Shown here piece after piece: positions 24,388 to 33,297 of a stretch of DNA of 64,000 nt. Position 1 is the stretch's first letter, and each line of letters opens with the position of its first letter. The stretch is from Pedobacter sp. ASV12. Its GTDB lineage: Bacteria; Bacteroidota; Bacteroidia; Sphingobacteriales; Sphingobacteriaceae. The stretch is from NCBI RefSeq assembly GCF_016429155.1, contig NZ_JAELUC010000004.1, positions 32,225 to 96,224 on the forward strand, written 5' to 3'. The notes beneath the pieces are model-generated. The model searched no databases and was not told the origin of the DNA. It was given only the letters and a program-made list of their open reading frames with translations. Made by a program: the position numbers and the translations under genes.

Positions 24388-25174
24388 TTAATGCTTGTAC
24401 TGTTTTTGCCGCCTTATCGGCTTTAGAGGCTGTGACTTTTTCATATTTCTCGTCGTATTCTGGCCTTAATGTACCCATCCACCTATCCCAAAATAAGAAA
24501 TATAAACCATAGTTGCCCTTAAAATATTGGTGGTGCATGTTGTGCGCCACAGAGGTGCTCACCCACCTGCCGATCCAGGTTTTATGGAAGCGTTTCGGAA
24601 AAAGCTCATAGCCCAGGTGTCCGTATACGTTGTACACGAACATGATGAAAAAGAAAACTGCCAGGTGCAGTTCGTGAACCGGCATGACGAAAATGATGAG
24701 CACGAAGATCCCGGTTTCAACAACCGCTTCCAAAGGATGGAAAGAGTAGGCCGTCCATGGCGTCGGGCTGGTTGATTTATGGTGCACCAAATGGAAGAGC
24801 TTAAACAGTTTGGGATGGTGCATCATCCGGTGCGTCCAGTAAAAATAAGTATCATGGATGATGAACATCAGCGGAAAGGCCAAGAAGAAATAGACCCAAC
24901 CATAATCGCTGATATTTTGATAGAGACGCGTGTAAGGCCTAACTGCATCGTTGGTGAGGAAAATAACCGGCAATGCGCCAAAAATCAAAATGGTAATGAC
25001 CGAATAGAAAATATCGCGCCGATGGTCGGCCATTTTCGGCATCTTGGTTTGGATGCGCCTGCCGCTGAACCGCTCCTTAAATAGAATGTAGAAGATCAGG
25101 AAAGCAAGTCCGGCAATAAAAAAATAACGAGTACCTACCTGAAAAGAAAATTTGAAAAGATTTTCCCAAGTCAT
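24377..25174 (-). CDS. sterol desaturase/fatty-acid hydroxylase superfamily membrane enzyme
   Basis: This is a 265-residue membrane protein; the start at 25174 (MTWENLFKF) is chosen over 25204. Four or so helices surround the di-iron His clusters: HDTYFYWTHRMMHH, HLVHHKSTSPTPWTAYSFHP and the C-terminal SVAHNMHHQYF, the complete set for the fatty-acid hydroxylase superfamily. These enzymes insert oxygen or double bonds into lipids. Overlap with the SDR gene supports a two-step lipid oxidation unit; the substrate is unknown. Confidence 0.9.
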   Translation of the reverse strand: MTWENLFKFSFQVGTRYFFIAGLAFLIFYILFKERFSGRRIQTKMPKMADHRRDIFYSVITILIFGALPVIFLTNDAVRPYTRLYQNISDYGWVYFFLAFPLMFIIHDTYFYWTHRMMHHPKLFKLFHLVHHKSTSPTPWTAYSFHPLEAVVETGIFVLIIFVMPVHELHLAVFFFIMFVYNVYGHLGYELFPKRFHKTWIGRWVSTSVAHNMHHQYFKGNYGLYFLFWDRWMGTLRPEYDEKYEKVTASKADKAAKTVQALNEK

Positions 25175-25225
25175 AATTGTAAAAAATAATAGAGATGATT
25201 GCAAAAATACGCAAAATGCATCAAA

Positions 25226-26362
25226 CTATTCGTCTTCGTCGCCAGCAAACAGCGAGGCGGCAATGCCGTCGGCAAATAATTTGCCTTGGGTGGTCAGTTT
25301 TGCTTTTTCGCCGTCGAGCAGCACCTGTCCGTTTGTTATAAAGGGCTGCAGCTGCCGATGGGTTTCGCGGGCTAGGGATGCGCCAAACTCCTGTGCTATT
25401 TTTTGCAGGTCTGTGCCCCACATGGTGCGTAGCGAGGTCATGATGTATTCGTTAAACCGATCGGTCAGCGTAAGCTCTTCGCGGGTTTCGGCCAGTCGCC
25501 CTACACCAAGTTGCGCCAGGTATTTGGCATTGTTGGCTATGTTGAGCTGGCGCGTATGGCCGTCAAATCCATGCGCCGAGGGGCCGATGCCAAAATAAGG
25601 TACGCCCCGCCAGTAATTGGTATTGTGCACCGCATATTGGCCAGGCAGGGCATAGTTGGAAATCTCATAATGCTCAAAACCAGCCTTTTGCAGCTCTTCA
25701 GTCAGCCTTAAAAACTGCTGCGCGCTTTGCTCGTCGCTCAAGCCTTTTTGCTGGCCTTTTTGGATAGCGTTGGCCAAGGCGGTGCGTTCTTCTACTGTAA
25801 GTGAATAGGCCGAAATATGAGGTGTTTGCAGTTCGATGGCCTTGTTGATGTTGGCCTGCCATTTGGAATCGCTGAGCAGGGGATAGCCATAAATGAGGTC
25901 GATGCTGAGGTTTTCAAAACCAGCATCCTGGCTTCTTTTGATGCAACTTTCGGCTTCCTCGGCATGATGGGCACGGTTCATCCAAAGCAAATCCTCCTCA
26001 AAAAACGATTGGATGCCGATGCTGAAACGGTTGATGGGTAATTGCCTCAATTCCTTGAGCTTTGGTGCATTCAGGTCGTCAGGGTTGGCCTCTAGGGTAA
26101 TTTCAGCATGGCTGGCTATGGCAAAATTGCGGGTCAGTTTTTCGAAGATCTGTTGTAGCGAAGCGATGGGTAAAACCGAAGGCGTGCCCCCGCCAAAGTA
26201 AATGCTGTGCACCTGTTCGGTCATCCGGTCTTTCTTCAGGTCGAGTTCCGTACAAATGGCATTGGTCATTTCGTCTACCTGTTTCAAGGATGTGGTAAAA
26301 TGAAAATCGCAATAGGTGCATGCCTTTTTGCAAAAAGGGATATGGATATAAATGCCGGCCAT
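25226..26362 (-). CDS. hemW: radical SAM heme chaperone HemW
   Basis: This is a 378-residue protein; the start at 26362 (MAGIYIHIPFC) fits the family. The radical SAM cluster is C11-x3-C15-x2-C18, and YFGGGTPS follows as in all HemW/HemN proteins. The C-terminal part has the HemW-type GIGPSAHGF and the winged-helix end. The protein resembles oxygen-independent coproporphyrinogen oxidase, but this short form lacks the HemN N-terminal extension and is thought to insert heme into target proteins. A heme-related hemD lies 1 kb away on the other strand. Confidence 0.9.
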   Translation of the reverse strand: MAGIYIHIPFCKKACTYCDFHFTTSLKQVDEMTNAICTELDLKKDRMTEQVHSIYFGGGTPSVLPIASLQQIFEKLTRNFAIASHAEITLEANPDDLNAPKLKELRQLPINRFSIGIQSFFEEDLLWMNRAHHAEEAESCIKRSQDAGFENLSIDLIYGYPLLSDSKWQANINKAIELQTPHISAYSLTVEERTALANAIQKGQQKGLSDEQSAQQFLRLTEELQKAGFEHYEISNYALPGQYAVHNTNYWRGVPYFGIGPSAHGFDGHTRQLNIANNAKYLAQLGVGRLAETREELTLTDRFNEYIMTSLRTMWGTDLQKIAQEFGASLARETHRQLQPFITNGQVLLDGEKAKLTTQGKLFADGIAASLFAGDEDE

Positions 26363-26465
26363 GGTGCAAAGATAGCTTAAATTAAACATGGTACTTCAAT
26401 TAGGAAAACAAAGGAATAAAGCCGTAATTTGCAGCCAGAAAGACCTTGTTAGCTTGGAGTTTAGC

Positions 26466-27431
26466 ATGTACGGAAAGATTTTAGGAATAATTGGCCTGGT
26501 GTGCCTTTGCGCTTTGCGGCCTGTTAAGGCCCAGCAGGTTCCTGTGCCTGCCGATAGCCTGCAGCAAATATTCCAAACCGACATTCTCGATACGGCTGCG
26601 GTACAGGCCCTGGCGCCCGATACCATTACGCCCAAAAGGCTCATGCCACTCGATTCGCTGACCAAAGCATTGCTGGCCGACAGTCTGAGTAAGGGTTTTG
26701 GCTACCCGACCCTCGATTTCGAAGTGTTGAAAAGAGATTTTTTATTGAAATCGGCAAGCAGCGATCCGCGCCAGCAGGGAGAATTGCTTCAAAAAGGAGA
26801 AGTATGGATTTTGGGGGTCATTGCATTGTTGGTGGCGCTTTTTGCCGGGTTAAAATACAGCTTCTCCAAGCAGCTGGCTACCATTGTACAGTCGTTTTTT
26901 AGCAACCGGGTGTTGGGCAACCTCAACAAGGAAGACAATCTTTTTACATCTTGGCCGTTCTTGCTGCTTTTTGTACAATTTGGTTTTACCATTGGCATGT
27001 TCTTTTATTTGGCGGCCCAATACCAGCAGCTCAACTATGTGGCCAATGGCTTCCAGTTCTTCGTGACCATTTCTGTTGTGGTTATTGTACTGTACGTGCT
27101 CAAAATTTTATTGCTGCGCTTGTTGGGCTATGTATTCAATATCCAGAAACCGGTTAACGAGTACGTATCGATATTATATTTAAGTTATTTTAATGCTTCT
27201 TTATTGTTTATCCCGCTGGTGATCGCTTTTGCACTTTCGCCCTTAAAATATGGCGCTTACTATATTGCGATAGCCATAATTTTGCTGGTGGTTGTGTTTG
27301 TATTTCAGTTTATAAGAGCAGGCATAAACATTTTATCTCACTATAGGTTTTCTAAAATGTATTTATTTTTGTACTTTTGCACCCTCGAAATTTGCCCTAT
27401 ACTAATATTAATCAAGGCAATAGGATTTTAA
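26466..27431 (+). CDS. DUF4271 domain membrane protein
   Basis: This is a 321-residue protein. The start at 26466 gives a signal peptide (MYGKILGIIGLVCLCALRPVKAQ); the frame from 26388 would overlap the divergent hemW start. A Pro/Asp/Ser-rich periplasmic stretch of about 90 residues is followed by seven or so membrane helices. The pattern matches DUF4271, a Bacteroidota-specific family of unknown function. It is followed after 16 bases by the uroporphyrinogen-III synthase gene, so the two are cotranscribed. Confidence 0.82.
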   Translation: MYGKILGIIGLVCLCALRPVKAQQVPVPADSLQQIFQTDILDTAAVQALAPDTITPKRLMPLDSLTKALLADSLSKGFGYPTLDFEVLKRDFLLKSASSDPRQQGELLQKGEVWILGVIALLVALFAGLKYSFSKQLATIVQSFFSNRVLGNLNKEDNLFTSWPFLLLFVQFGFTIGMFFYLAAQYQQLNYVANGFQFFVTISVVVIVLYVLKILLLRLLGYVFNIQKPVNEYVSILYLSYFNASLLFIPLVIAFALSPLKYGAYYIAIAIILLVVVFVFQFIRAGINILSHYRFSKMYLFLYFCTLEICPILILIKAIGF

Positions 27432-27447
27432 GAGGTAAAAAGTTAAA

Positions 27448-28218
27448 ATGCAGGAAAAGAAAGACGAAAGATTACGCAAGGTAAAAAGTATTCTGATCAC
27501 TTTGCCGAAGCCCGAAACAGAAAAATCACCCTATTTTGATCTGGCCAAGAAATACAACCTGAAAATCGATTTCAGGTCGTTCATCCATGTAGAAGGCGTT
27601 CCGGCAAGGGATTTTAGGAAAGACAAAATCAACCTGGCCGATTTTACAGCTGTGGTATTTACCAGTCGCAATGCGGTTGACCATTTCTTCAGGATTTGCG
27701 AAGAGATGAGGTACGAAGTGCCAGCAGATCTCAAGTATTTCTGTATTTCAGAATCGACGGCATTATATCTTCAAAAGTATATCCAGTATAGGAAACGCAA
27801 GATTTTCTTTGGCAAGCAAACCGCTGCCGATTTGGCCGAGGTGCTGAAAAAACATGCCGGAGAGCAATTCCTTTACCCTTGCTCAGACGTAGCTACCGAA
27901 GACACCATGAACTTTTTGCAAAAGAACGGCTACAATTTCACGCCTGCGGTTCTGTTTAAGACCGTGGTTAGCGACTTGTCTGACCTGGCTGATGTTTTTT
28001 ATGATGTAATTGCCTTTTTTAGTCCATCTAGCATCCAATCGCTCTACATTAATTTCCCAGATTTTAAGCAGAACAATACCCGTATTGCGGCCTTTGGCTC
28101 GAACACCAACAAGGCGGCTACCGAAGCGGGGCAGATTGTAGATATTGCAGCGCCTTCTCCAGAAGCGCCGTCAATGATTATGGCTATCGAAAACTACATC
28201 AAAAAATCTAACAAGTAA
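27448..28218 (+). CDS. hemD: uroporphyrinogen-III synthase
   Basis: This is a 256-residue cytoplasmic protein of the HemD fold: SILITLPKPETEKSPYFDLAKKY at the start, TAVVFTSRNAVDHFF (a hallmark of HemD), YFCISESTALYLQKY, FLYPCSDVA, DVIAFFSPSSIQSLYINF and IAAFGSNTNKAATEAG. It closes hydroxymethylbilane to uroporphyrinogen III in tetrapyrrole synthesis. HemD sequences are poorly conserved, but all blocks are present. It follows the DUF4271 gene; TACTTTTG (27372-27379) within that gene's end is a possible internal promoter. Confidence 0.88.
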   Translation: MQEKKDERLRKVKSILITLPKPETEKSPYFDLAKKYNLKIDFRSFIHVEGVPARDFRKDKINLADFTAVVFTSRNAVDHFFRICEEMRYEVPADLKYFCISESTALYLQKYIQYRKRKIFFGKQTAADLAEVLKKHAGEQFLYPCSDVATEDTMNFLQKNGYNFTPAVLFKTVVSDLSDLADVFYDVIAFFSPSSIQSLYINFPDFKQNNTRIAAFGSNTNKAATEAGQIVDIAAPSPEAPSMIMAIENYIKKSNK

Positions 28219-28494
28219 TAAAACGGTTTTTTTGTCGTTAAGTACTCTGAATTAAGATTTTTTGCGGTTTAAAGCACCTGTTTGCAGAATCAAGTAAACA
28301 ATTTGCTTTCAATAACTTAATGTTAAAAATTTTACTTGGACGAAACTGTTTTGAGTTGCTGGCTGATGTCAAGCAATGGTTTGATGCGGATTTAATTTTA
28401 AATTATTCCTGATTTATTTGCGTTAAATATTGTTTATATCAAGGATATTCGATAAAATTGCTATTAAAATTATTACAATCGCTTAACTGATTTT

Positions 28495-29826
28495 ATGAGG
28501 AAAATATACCTTTTTAGTTTTTTCATCATTTGTGCCTTTCTGGCCAGTTGCTCAGGTGGCAACAAGGGAGAGCTGGTAGGTGCATACAATAAAAAGTTCA
28601 GCAATAGAACTATTCCGCTCGGAATGGTATTTATTCCGCCCGGAAGGACTTTAATAGGTATGACTGATGAGGACATGAGTTTTTATCAGGGAACCCCAAG
28701 CCGAATGACCTCATTTACGGCTTTTTATATGGACCAAACCGAGATCACCAATGCCGAATACAGACAGTTTGTAAACTGGGTGCGCGATTCGGTGGCGATT
28801 GCTTCTATGGGCGATTCGGGTGCGCCAAACCTTTACAGGCCGGCTCCAGCCAATGCGGCGGGCGGTACGGTAGTAGGGCCAAGAAACATCGACTGGAACA
28901 GGGTAGGTAACGGAAGCGTGCTTTGGGGCAGAAATAGCCAGTATAAATCTAGATTGCAGAACATGTACTATGCCGGCAACGACGCTTTGCCAGGCAAAAA
29001 CGAAATAGATGTCAGGAAATTGAAGTACGCCTACAGCTACCTGGATCACGATCTGGAAGCTGCCGGAAGAAACGACCCTACCAAGAGCAGAAGAGACTTT
29101 ATCCAAACCTATACCGATAACCCAACGCCAGGCAAGGCCAACGAGCATCCTTCGGTAAGCGTTTATCCTGATACCTTGGTTTGGAAGTTGGATTTTTCTT
29201 ATTCGCAGAACGACCCTATGGTTGAGGCCTATTTCAGCCACCCTTCTTATGACCGCTATCCGGTAGTAGGTGTAACCTGGGAACAGGCCAATGCCTTCTG
29301 TAATTGGAGAACTGTGTTGTACTCTAATGTGGCTTCGGCCCGAAAACTGCCAGCCAACGGCAGGTTGAGGTATAGGCTGCCAACAGACCAGGAGTTTGAA
29401 TATGCGGCAAGAGGCGGCAGAACACAAACCAAATATCCTTGGGGCGGACCTTACATCAAAAATACCAAAGGTTGCTTGCAAGCCAACTTTAAAGTGGGCC
29501 GAGGCAACTATACCGACGATGGTGGTTTGTACACCGTTGACGCCAGGGCTTACTTGCCAAACGATTATGGCTTGTACAACATGGCTGGTAACGTAGCCGA
29601 GTGGACCATCACAGCCTACAACAGGTCGGCTACCAGTTTATTGCTAGATTTTAATCCTAATTATACCAATACCGCTAAAGGCGCCAAAGTGGTAAGGGGC
29701 GGTTCATGGAAAGACATGGGCTTCTTCTTGCAGAATTCGGTAGGTACCTATGAGTACCAAGACAAGGCGAGGTCTTATATCGGCTTCCGCTGCGTATCTG
29801 ATTTCCCTGGAAACGCATTAAACTAA
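28495..29826 (+). CDS. gldK: gliding motility / type IX secretion lipoprotein GldK
   Basis: This is a 443-residue lipoprotein: the signal ends ASCSGGNKG. The mature protein is a formylglycine-generating-enzyme (FGE/SUMF1)-like domain: MVFIPPGRTLIG, FYMDQTEITNAEYRQF, YPVVGVTWEQANAFCNWR, RLPTDQEFEYAARGG, LYNMAGNVAEWT, VVRGGSWKD and IGFRCV. With gldL, gldM and gldN following in order, it is GldK/PorK, which forms the periplasmic ring of the T9SS under the outer membrane with GldN. The 276-base AT-rich stretch upstream (28219-28494) holds no gene and presumably the operon promoter; no clear TAnnTTTG box is seen there. Confidence 0.95.
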   Translation: MRKIYLFSFFIICAFLASCSGGNKGELVGAYNKKFSNRTIPLGMVFIPPGRTLIGMTDEDMSFYQGTPSRMTSFTAFYMDQTEITNAEYRQFVNWVRDSVAIASMGDSGAPNLYRPAPANAAGGTVVGPRNIDWNRVGNGSVLWGRNSQYKSRLQNMYYAGNDALPGKNEIDVRKLKYAYSYLDHDLEAAGRNDPTKSRRDFIQTYTDNPTPGKANEHPSVSVYPDTLVWKLDFSYSQNDPMVEAYFSHPSYDRYPVVGVTWEQANAFCNWRTVLYSNVASARKLPANGRLRYRLPTDQEFEYAARGGRTQTKYPWGGPYIKNTKGCLQANFKVGRGNYTDDGGLYTVDARAYLPNDYGLYNMAGNVAEWTITAYNRSATSLLLDFNPNYTNTAKGAKVVRGGSWKDMGFFLQNSVGTYEYQDKARSYIGFRCVSDFPGNALN

Positions 29827-29865
29827 TTTATCTCTAAAAACTAAAACGAAACTTATTTAAAGATT

Positions 29866-30672
29866 ATGGCAGCTAAGAAACAACCAGGTTGGTTACACAT
29901 TGCAATTTCCTGGGGCGCGAGTATAGTAATCCTTGGTGCATTGGCTAAAATCCTTCACATTGGAGGGGTATGGGCAAATTATTTAATTGGAGCTGGATTG
30001 GGAGTTGAGGCCCTATTGTTTTTCTTAACCGGATTTTTTCCACCAGAACCAGAATTGCCTTGGGAGCGTGTATACCCAGAATTGGCGCCTAACTATAACG
30101 GCGAATTGCCAAAAGCAACCATTAGGCCAGCCGCAAGTTCAGACGTTTCTTCAAGCGCTGCTTTAGACAAAATGTTGGAAGATGCCAAGGTTGGCCCTGA
30201 ATTGATTGAAAGCCTGGGCAATGGCCTACGCACTTTTGGCGACAAGGTATCAACCATTTCAAATATGGCCGATACCGTAGTGGCCACCAACGAATTTACA
30301 GGTAAAGTAAAAACGGCTTCAGCCAGTTTCGATAACCTGAGCAACGCTTTTGACAGGGCTACCGAGCAATTGGTAGAAATGGGCAACAGCAATGCCGATA
30401 CCAAAGCCTACCACGAGCAGGTAAACAATCTGGCTAAAAACCTTTCGGCCCTCAATGCCGTTTACGAATTGGAATTGCAAGGCTCGAGCGCGCACCTGAA
30501 ATCGATGAACAAGTTTTACGAAAACCTTTCGCTGACGATGGGCAACTTTAACGATTCGATGGAAGATTCGAAACAGTTCAAGGATGAGGTAGGAAAATTG
30601 GCTAAAAACTTGGCTTCACTGAATGCGATTTACGGTAACATGCTTACCGCAATGAACCAACCACGTGTTTAA
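29866..30672 (+). CDS. gldL: gliding motility / type IX secretion motor protein GldL
   Basis: This is a 268-residue inner-membrane protein. Two N-terminal helices (LHIAISWGASIVILGALAKI and a second reaching LLFFLTGFFPPEPE) are followed by a long cytoplasmic part with two related helical repeats around NNLAKNLSALNAVYELEL and GKLAKNLASLNAIYGNML. GldL and GldM form the proton-driven motor that powers T9SS secretion and gliding. The Glu in the second helix (GVEALLFF) fits the conserved motor residue. The gene is between gldK and gldM with 39- and 40-base gaps. Confidence 0.95.
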   Translation: MAAKKQPGWLHIAISWGASIVILGALAKILHIGGVWANYLIGAGLGVEALLFFLTGFFPPEPELPWERVYPELAPNYNGELPKATIRPAASSDVSSSAALDKMLEDAKVGPELIESLGNGLRTFGDKVSTISNMADTVVATNEFTGKVKTASASFDNLSNAFDRATEQLVEMGNSNADTKAYHEQVNNLAKNLSALNAVYELELQGSSAHLKSMNKFYENLSLTMGNFNDSMEDSKQFKDEVGKLAKNLASLNAIYGNMLTAMNQPRV

Positions 30673-30712
30673 TCATTCATTCATTTTAATCGATCACTAA
30701 ATCTAATTAAAC

Positions 30713-32245
30713 ATGGCTGGAGGAAAAGAAACGACAAGGCAGAAGATGATCAATATCATGTATTTGGTATTGTTGGCTATGCTGGCCTTAAACGTTTCAG
30801 ACACAATCTTAAATGCTTTTAAGAATATCAATGATAGTTTGGACGCCTCTAAAACCAATGTAAGCACCAGCTTAGATCAGCTTTTTACGGCATTTGAAAA
30901 TTTTGAACTTAAAAATAAGCCAGAGCGTGCAAAACCGCTTTGGGAGGATGCCAACAAGGCAAAAGCCCTGGCAGACGACCTGAATAAGGATCTGCAAAGG
31001 CTCAAGGACGAATTTAAAACCAAAGGAGAGGGTATTAACCCCGAAACCGGCGACTTAACCCTGCGTGATAACTTGGACATTGCCCAAGGGATCATGATCA
31101 ACAAAAAAGAAGGCGAAAAGCTGAAAGCCAAGATCAACGATACCAGGGCCAAACTGATTGCCTTATTGCCTCAAGGTTCTACCATTGCCGCTACTTTAGA
31201 AGCAAAAGATGCGGCTAAGCCCATTAACGGCAAAACCAAGTGGGAAGACATCAACTTTGGCGAGGGTACTCCTTTAACTGCAGCCAATACCATTTTAACC
31301 AAAATTCAGGCCGATTTAAAAAACGCTGAAATTGAAGTGGTGAAGAAGATCTTTGGCAAAATGAGTGAAACCCAAATGACTTTCGACAACTTTAAGGCAG
31401 TAGCCGTGCCATCAAGCAGCTACGTAATCCAAGGACAGCCTTACAAAGCCGAGGTATTCTTAACCGCCAGCGATTCGAAGTCTAACCCTGAAATTACGGT
31501 AAACGGAAGTCCGTTAGCGATAAAAGATGGAGTAGGAACTTATACCGGTGGTACAGGCAGCGTGGGTGTGTTTAAATGGAAAGGTACCATTAGGGTTAAA
31601 CAATCAGATGGTAATTACCTAACCAAGGAAACTCCTGAAATGACTTACCAAGTGGCCAAGCCATCGGCTACGGTTTCTTCTACCAACCTGAATGTAATTT
31701 ATGCTGGTATTCCGAATCCGTTTTCAATTTCGGCACCTGGTTTCCCGCTAGAAAGCGTAAAGGCCAGTATTTCGGAAGGTTCGCTTTCTGGTGGCGCTGG
31801 TAAATTTATGATCAATGTACCGGGAAGCTTGGTAGGCAAAGATGTAACCATCAGCGTATCAGCAGCCAACGAAGGCAAGACCATCAGCTTGGGCAATAGT
31901 GTATTCAGGGTAAAACCAGTGCCTAATCCGGTAGCCAAATTTGCAGGCAAAATGGGTGGTATCATCTCTGGCAACAAAATGGCCAGCGAGAACGAAGTAA
32001 CCGCATCTATCGAGAATTTCGAGTTTGATGTGAAAGTTAGGGTAACCAAGTTCAACATCACCATCGTTAAACCAAGACAAGAAGCACAGATTATTTATTG
32101 CCAAGGCGATAACCTGAATGCGCAAGCCAAGGCCGCATTGGCCAACCTGCCGTTCAAATCGGTGGTTTATATAGACAATGTTCAGGTGCAATTGCCTGAT
32201 GGACGTACGCCTACAGTAAATTCGATGGTATTTACCGTAAACTAA
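30713..32245 (+). CDS. gldM: gliding motility / type IX secretion motor protein GldM
   Basis: This is a 510-residue protein with one N-terminal membrane helix (INIMYLVLLAMLALNVSD) followed by a large periplasmic region. Residues ~35-220 are helical, and the rest is a set of Ig-like beta domains (PYKAEVFLTASDSKSNPEI, VIYAGIPNPFSISAPG, INVPGSLVGKDVTISVSA). It is the periplasmic shaft that links GldL to the GldK/GldN ring. Opening AGGKETTRQKMINIMY is highly typical of GldM/PorM. Confidence 0.95.
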   Translation: MAGGKETTRQKMINIMYLVLLAMLALNVSDTILNAFKNINDSLDASKTNVSTSLDQLFTAFENFELKNKPERAKPLWEDANKAKALADDLNKDLQRLKDEFKTKGEGINPETGDLTLRDNLDIAQGIMINKKEGEKLKAKINDTRAKLIALLPQGSTIAATLEAKDAAKPINGKTKWEDINFGEGTPLTAANTILTKIQADLKNAEIEVVKKIFGKMSETQMTFDNFKAVAVPSSSYVIQGQPYKAEVFLTASDSKSNPEITVNGSPLAIKDGVGTYTGGTGSVGVFKWKGTIRVKQSDGNYLTKETPEMTYQVAKPSATVSSTNLNVIYAGIPNPFSISAPGFPLESVKASISEGSLSGGAGKFMINVPGSLVGKDVTISVSAANEGKTISLGNSVFRVKPVPNPVAKFAGKMGGIISGNKMASENEVTASIENFEFDVKVRVTKFNITIVKPRQEAQIIYCQGDNLNAQAKAALANLPFKSVVYIDNVQVQLPDGRTPTVNSMVFTVN

Positions 32246-32251
32246 AAAATT

Positions 32252-33181
32252 ATGAGAAAAGTATTTTTTCTATCGCTGCTTTTGTTGACAACGGCTTTTG
32301 CCTTTGCCCAAACTACAGCTACGCCGCCGCCAACTACTACTACAGATAAGCCTGCAACCCCGAAGAAAAAGTTGCCTAAAAAAGATGGCTATGTGTACAG
32401 GGAAGAAAGCGTTGCCGATACGGTAGTGCCCTACTCGGTGGTAAACAAAGAAGATGTAGCCTATACCAAAAGGGTATGGCGCGAAATCGACTTGCGCGAT
32501 CATGGCAATCAGATTTTGGCTTCCCCTAAAATCAACCTGATCGGCGTCATTTACGAGGCGCTTAAAAATGGCGAATTGGATATGTATGCCAATGACGACG
32601 AAGATTTTCAGAAAGACCCCATCAACAACAAAAAAGCAAATAACGCCGCCGGAACTTATTCTGCAGCCGACACAGCCTTTTTAGGGGTTAATCCGGGAAC
32701 GAACGAAGTTAACAGGGCCAACAATGAATTTTTTGCAGCCAGCTACCCAATCGTAAGATTGAAGGAAGATTGGATCTTGGATATCAAACGCGGTATTTTC
32801 GAACCACGCATAATCGGCTTGGCCTTAGTGCGTATCGATGTGAAAACACAGGTAGATAATAACGGTAATCCGGTTGTAGACCCAACCACCAATACCGCCA
32901 GGGCAGATACCTTGAAAAGTGCGACCGGCTGGTTTTATTTCGACGACCTGCGTGAGATTTTGGTGAAAAAGAAAATCGCCAACAACTTTAACGATAATTC
33001 GGGAATTAACTTTGATGATGTTTTTACCCGCCGTCTGTTTTTTAGCAATATCGTCAAACAGTCTAACGCAGCCGACAACCGTATTGAAGATTACATCAGC
33101 AATTCGAAGGATCGCCTGTTGGAATCAGAAAGGATCAAGAAAGCCATGGCCGACTTTGAACAGGGCCTCTGGGAATATTAA
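32252..33181 (+). CDS. gldN: gliding motility / type IX secretion protein GldN
   Basis: This is a 309-residue exported protein with a signal peptide ending TAFAFAQ, then a Thr/Pro/Lys-rich linker and the GldN core: RVWREIDLRDHGNQ, LIGVIYEALKNGELDMY, WILDIKRGIFEPRIIGLALV and WFYFDDLREILVK. It forms the periplasmic ring with GldK. It begins 6 bases after gldM and is the last gene of the gldKLMN operon, followed by a terminator. Confidence 0.95.
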   Translation: MRKVFFLSLLLLTTAFAFAQTTATPPPTTTTDKPATPKKKLPKKDGYVYREESVADTVVPYSVVNKEDVAYTKRVWREIDLRDHGNQILASPKINLIGVIYEALKNGELDMYANDDEDFQKDPINNKKANNAAGTYSAADTAFLGVNPGTNEVNRANNEFFAASYPIVRLKEDWILDIKRGIFEPRIIGLALVRIDVKTQVDNNGNPVVDPTTNTARADTLKSATGWFYFDDLREILVKKKIANNFNDNSGINFDDVFTRRLFFSNIVKQSNAADNRIEDYISNSKDRLLESERIKKAMADFEQGLWEY

Positions 33182-33185
33182 AGCG

Positions 33186-33213
33186 AAAAGCCTCGATGAA
33201 AATCGGGGCTTTT
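33186..33213 (+). terminator. terminator of the gldKLMN operon
   Basis: AAAAGCCTCGAT pairs with ATCGGGGCTTTT (12 bp with one G-T pair) around GAAA; TTTTGTTTTTG follows. Confidence 0.85.
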
Positions 33214-33297
33214 GTTTTTGCGGACTGGAGCGAAGGCTTAAAAATTTCGCAAAAGTGATACCAGGCCGATGCTCCATTAACCATCGGCTATCATTAA

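Noticed and set aside
25226..26362. Oxygen-independent coproporphyrinogen oxidase HemN
   Set aside because: Length and N-terminus fit HemW; HemN has an N-terminal extension that is absent here.
28219..28494. RNA gene or riboswitch upstream of gldK
   Set aside because: AT-rich stretch with no stable hairpin, no tRNA-like or riboswitch-like conserved core that I can see.
28711..29481. 256-residue minus-strand ORF opposite gldK
   Set aside because: Fully covered by gldK, whose domain motifs are unmistakable; composition of the opposite frame is not protein-like.
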